This document shows, piece after piece, positions 63,102 through 64,000 of a stretch of 64,000 nucleotides of DNA. The translations under genes and the position numbers were made by a program. The notes under the pieces are model-generated. The model was not told where the DNA came from, did not search any database, and saw only the letters and a program-made list of their open reading frames with translations. The DNA comes from Ectopseudomonas guguanensis. Its GTDB lineage: Bacteria > Pseudomonadota > Gammaproteobacteria > Pseudomonadales > Pseudomonadaceae. Numbering within the stretch: the stretch's first letter is position 1; the number at the start of each line of letters is the position of its first letter. The DNA is taken from positions 110,521 to 174,520 of the forward strand of contig NZ_FNJJ01000014.1 of assembly GCF_900104265.1 (NCBI RefSeq), written 5' to 3'.

Positions 63102-63677
63102 TCAGTTGATGCTGTAACCGCGTCCGCTCAGGCACGCCCCCAGCGCCCGCTGGTAAAGCCCGCCTACCTCTGCGCTCGGCGCCGTGCTGGCAGCTGCCGG
63201 GTCGAAGCCGGACTGGGTGACCGCCCAGCGGTGGCATTCATAGCGATCTCGCCCTTGCTGCTCCTCGTTCTGGCCGCGCGCCGGATAGGCGATCACGTCA
63301 TAACGCGTGGCCTGGCTGGCAACCACCGGCGGACTGACCACCTCGTACTCACGGCTTTCGGCACGCCACAGGTAATAAGTACCGGCGGCCAGGTGGTAGA
63401 GCACGCTGCCGATCCAGATTTCCCGCGCATCGCCGGGCAGAGTGCGAACGCGCAGCCCCGGCGGCGCTACGATCGGCCTGAGCTGGGTGCCATGCGGGCG
63501 ATACCAGCGACCTTCGGAGAACACGTATTCCTCTCCCTGATAGGGAATGCGTTGCTGCATGGCAGCCGGCGGCGGCGCGTGCATGCCCGGCCCGCCAGGC
63601 GGTGCGGCGATGACCAGAGGGCTCAGACCCAGCAGAAGCAGCGCGGTGATCTCGGTCCAGACATTGCGTTTGTGCAT
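63102..63677 (-). CDS. Exported DUF6515-like protein
   Basis: A 191-residue protein with a signal peptide (TEITALLLLGLSPLVIAAPP) and a Pro-rich start to the mature chain (GGPGMHAPPPAAM). It then has IPYQGEEYVFSEGRWYRPHG and AGTYYLWRAESREYEVVSPP, the SH3-like pattern of DUF6515 proteins, and ends with the CxxW/CLSGRGYSIN segment (RYECHRWAVTQSGFDPA). Cysteines in the C-terminal half may form a disulfide. Function unknown. Its stop is one base from that of fieF. Confidence 0.75.
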   Translation of the reverse strand: MHKRNVWTEITALLLLGLSPLVIAAPPGGPGMHAPPPAAMQQRIPYQGEEYVFSEGRWYRPHGTQLRPIVAPPGLRVRTLPGDAREIWIGSVLYHLAAGTYYLWRAESREYEVVSPPVVASQATRYDVIAYPARGQNEEQQGRDRYECHRWAVTQSGFDPAAASTAPSAEVGGLYQRALGACLSGRGYSIN

Positions 63678-64000
63678 CGATGCGACTCCAGTGGCTCAAG
63701 CGGATTGGCAGTATCCGGCCACTGCCGTCAGGCGCAGTCAGTCCTGTGTAAATGAGGTGTAAAGGGCAATCGGGCAGGATGATCAGGGGCACGGCCACAG
63801 GGAAGCGGCGCCATGAAAAAAGGTTCTTCGCATATCTTGGGGAAAGTGCGGGTTGACACCGGACTGGCAATAACGTGTTAGCTGTCGATGACTTGGCACT
63901 ATCCCTTAGCGTGTCGCCTGATCTGCTGGGTTTCGCCCCTTACGGGCGACTCACTTTCTTTGCTTGTGCAAAGAAAGTAAGCAAAGAAACACACCCCTGC
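63678..64000. other. Right-edge intergenic region without a confident gene
   Basis: The last 323 bases contain a promoter-like TTGACA at 63853-63858, reading rightward, with a weak -10 (TGTTAG) 17 bases on, and the repeat at 63930-64000. No gene is supported. Confidence 0.5.
63930..64000. repeat. Edge repeat with CTTTCTTTGC / GCAAAGAAAG palindrome
   Basis: TTTCGCCCCTTACGGGCGA is followed by CTTTCTTTGCTTGTGCAAAG, AAAG and a further AGCAAAGAAA copy. This is a common conserved Pseudomonas intergenic sequence whose role is unknown to me. It is cut by the window edge. Confidence 0.7.

Overview
The window is a high-GC gammaproteobacterial chromosome segment, almost certainly from Pseudomonas. Three things support this: gene content and order close to P. 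aeruginosa blocks (fxsA-groES-groEL; the bau genes with a purine transporter, 8-oxoguanine deaminase and adenine deaminase; a TtgABC/MexAB-OprM efflux operon with a divergent TetR repressor), Pseudomonas-type REP/BIME intergenic repeats, and a REP-associated tyrosine transposase. I saw no rRNA, tRNA, CRISPR array, prophage or complete insertion sequence. The species is not determined.

Layout. 1-4751: SDR start (partial), HugZ-like protein, fxsA, a heat-shock promoter, groES-groEL with a terminator, and an InaA-type kinase. 4752-10878: a small exported protein, arylamine N-acetyltransferase, then the beta-alanine module (bauC, bauA, divergent LysR bauR). 11031-14177: an overlapping TetR / IMPACT / DUF922 operon, an SDR and a GNAT of less GC-rich character. 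14441-24021: a purine salvage and uptake block (ABC ATPase, two permeases, BMP-type binding protein, 8-oxoguanine deaminase, 2OG-Fe(II) oxygenase, adenine deaminase). A RAYT transposase gene flanked by REP pairs sits inside this block, and REPs occupy nearly every gene junction. 24085-30947: a metal-related, mostly leftward cluster (cytochrome b561-like, PepSY, PCu(A)C copper chaperone, two PepSY membrane proteins, TonB receptor, small membrane protein).

31054-33505: LysR with a divergent quinone-reductase-type dehydrogenase and a small ORF. 33680-40371: ttgR and ttgABC. A MITE-like element lies between ttgA and ttgB, and a tandem duplication has copied the 3' end of ttgR together with an intergenic repeat. 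40730-44349: an overlapping four-gene operon (GNAT, two-domain SagB-type oxidoreductase, TesB thioesterase, HAD phosphatase). 44408-49557: histone-deacetylase-like hydrolase, class V aminotransferase, HI0933-type flavoprotein, and a response regulator-CheC fusion paired with a PAS protein. 49728-58309: rhlE, DEDDh exonuclease, NYN nuclease, YbaK, membrane protein, VOC protein, an SDR/periplasmic binding protein pair, CDGSH protein, EEP hydrolase and a second binding protein. 58314-64000: membrane-TlpA fusion, hrpB, a lipoprotein, a CDF metal exporter, a DUF6515-like protein and an edge repeat.

Most coding content is ordinary core Pseudomonas. The unusual material is in the intergenic DNA (several palindromic repeat families, a RAYT locus, a MITE and tandem duplications) and in a few uncommon architectures (doubled SagB enzyme, receiver-CheC fusion, membrane-TlpA fusion). 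I did not find a convincing wholly new multi-gene system. The best leads are the RAYT/REP locus, the doubled SagB operon and the receiver-CheC/PAS pair.
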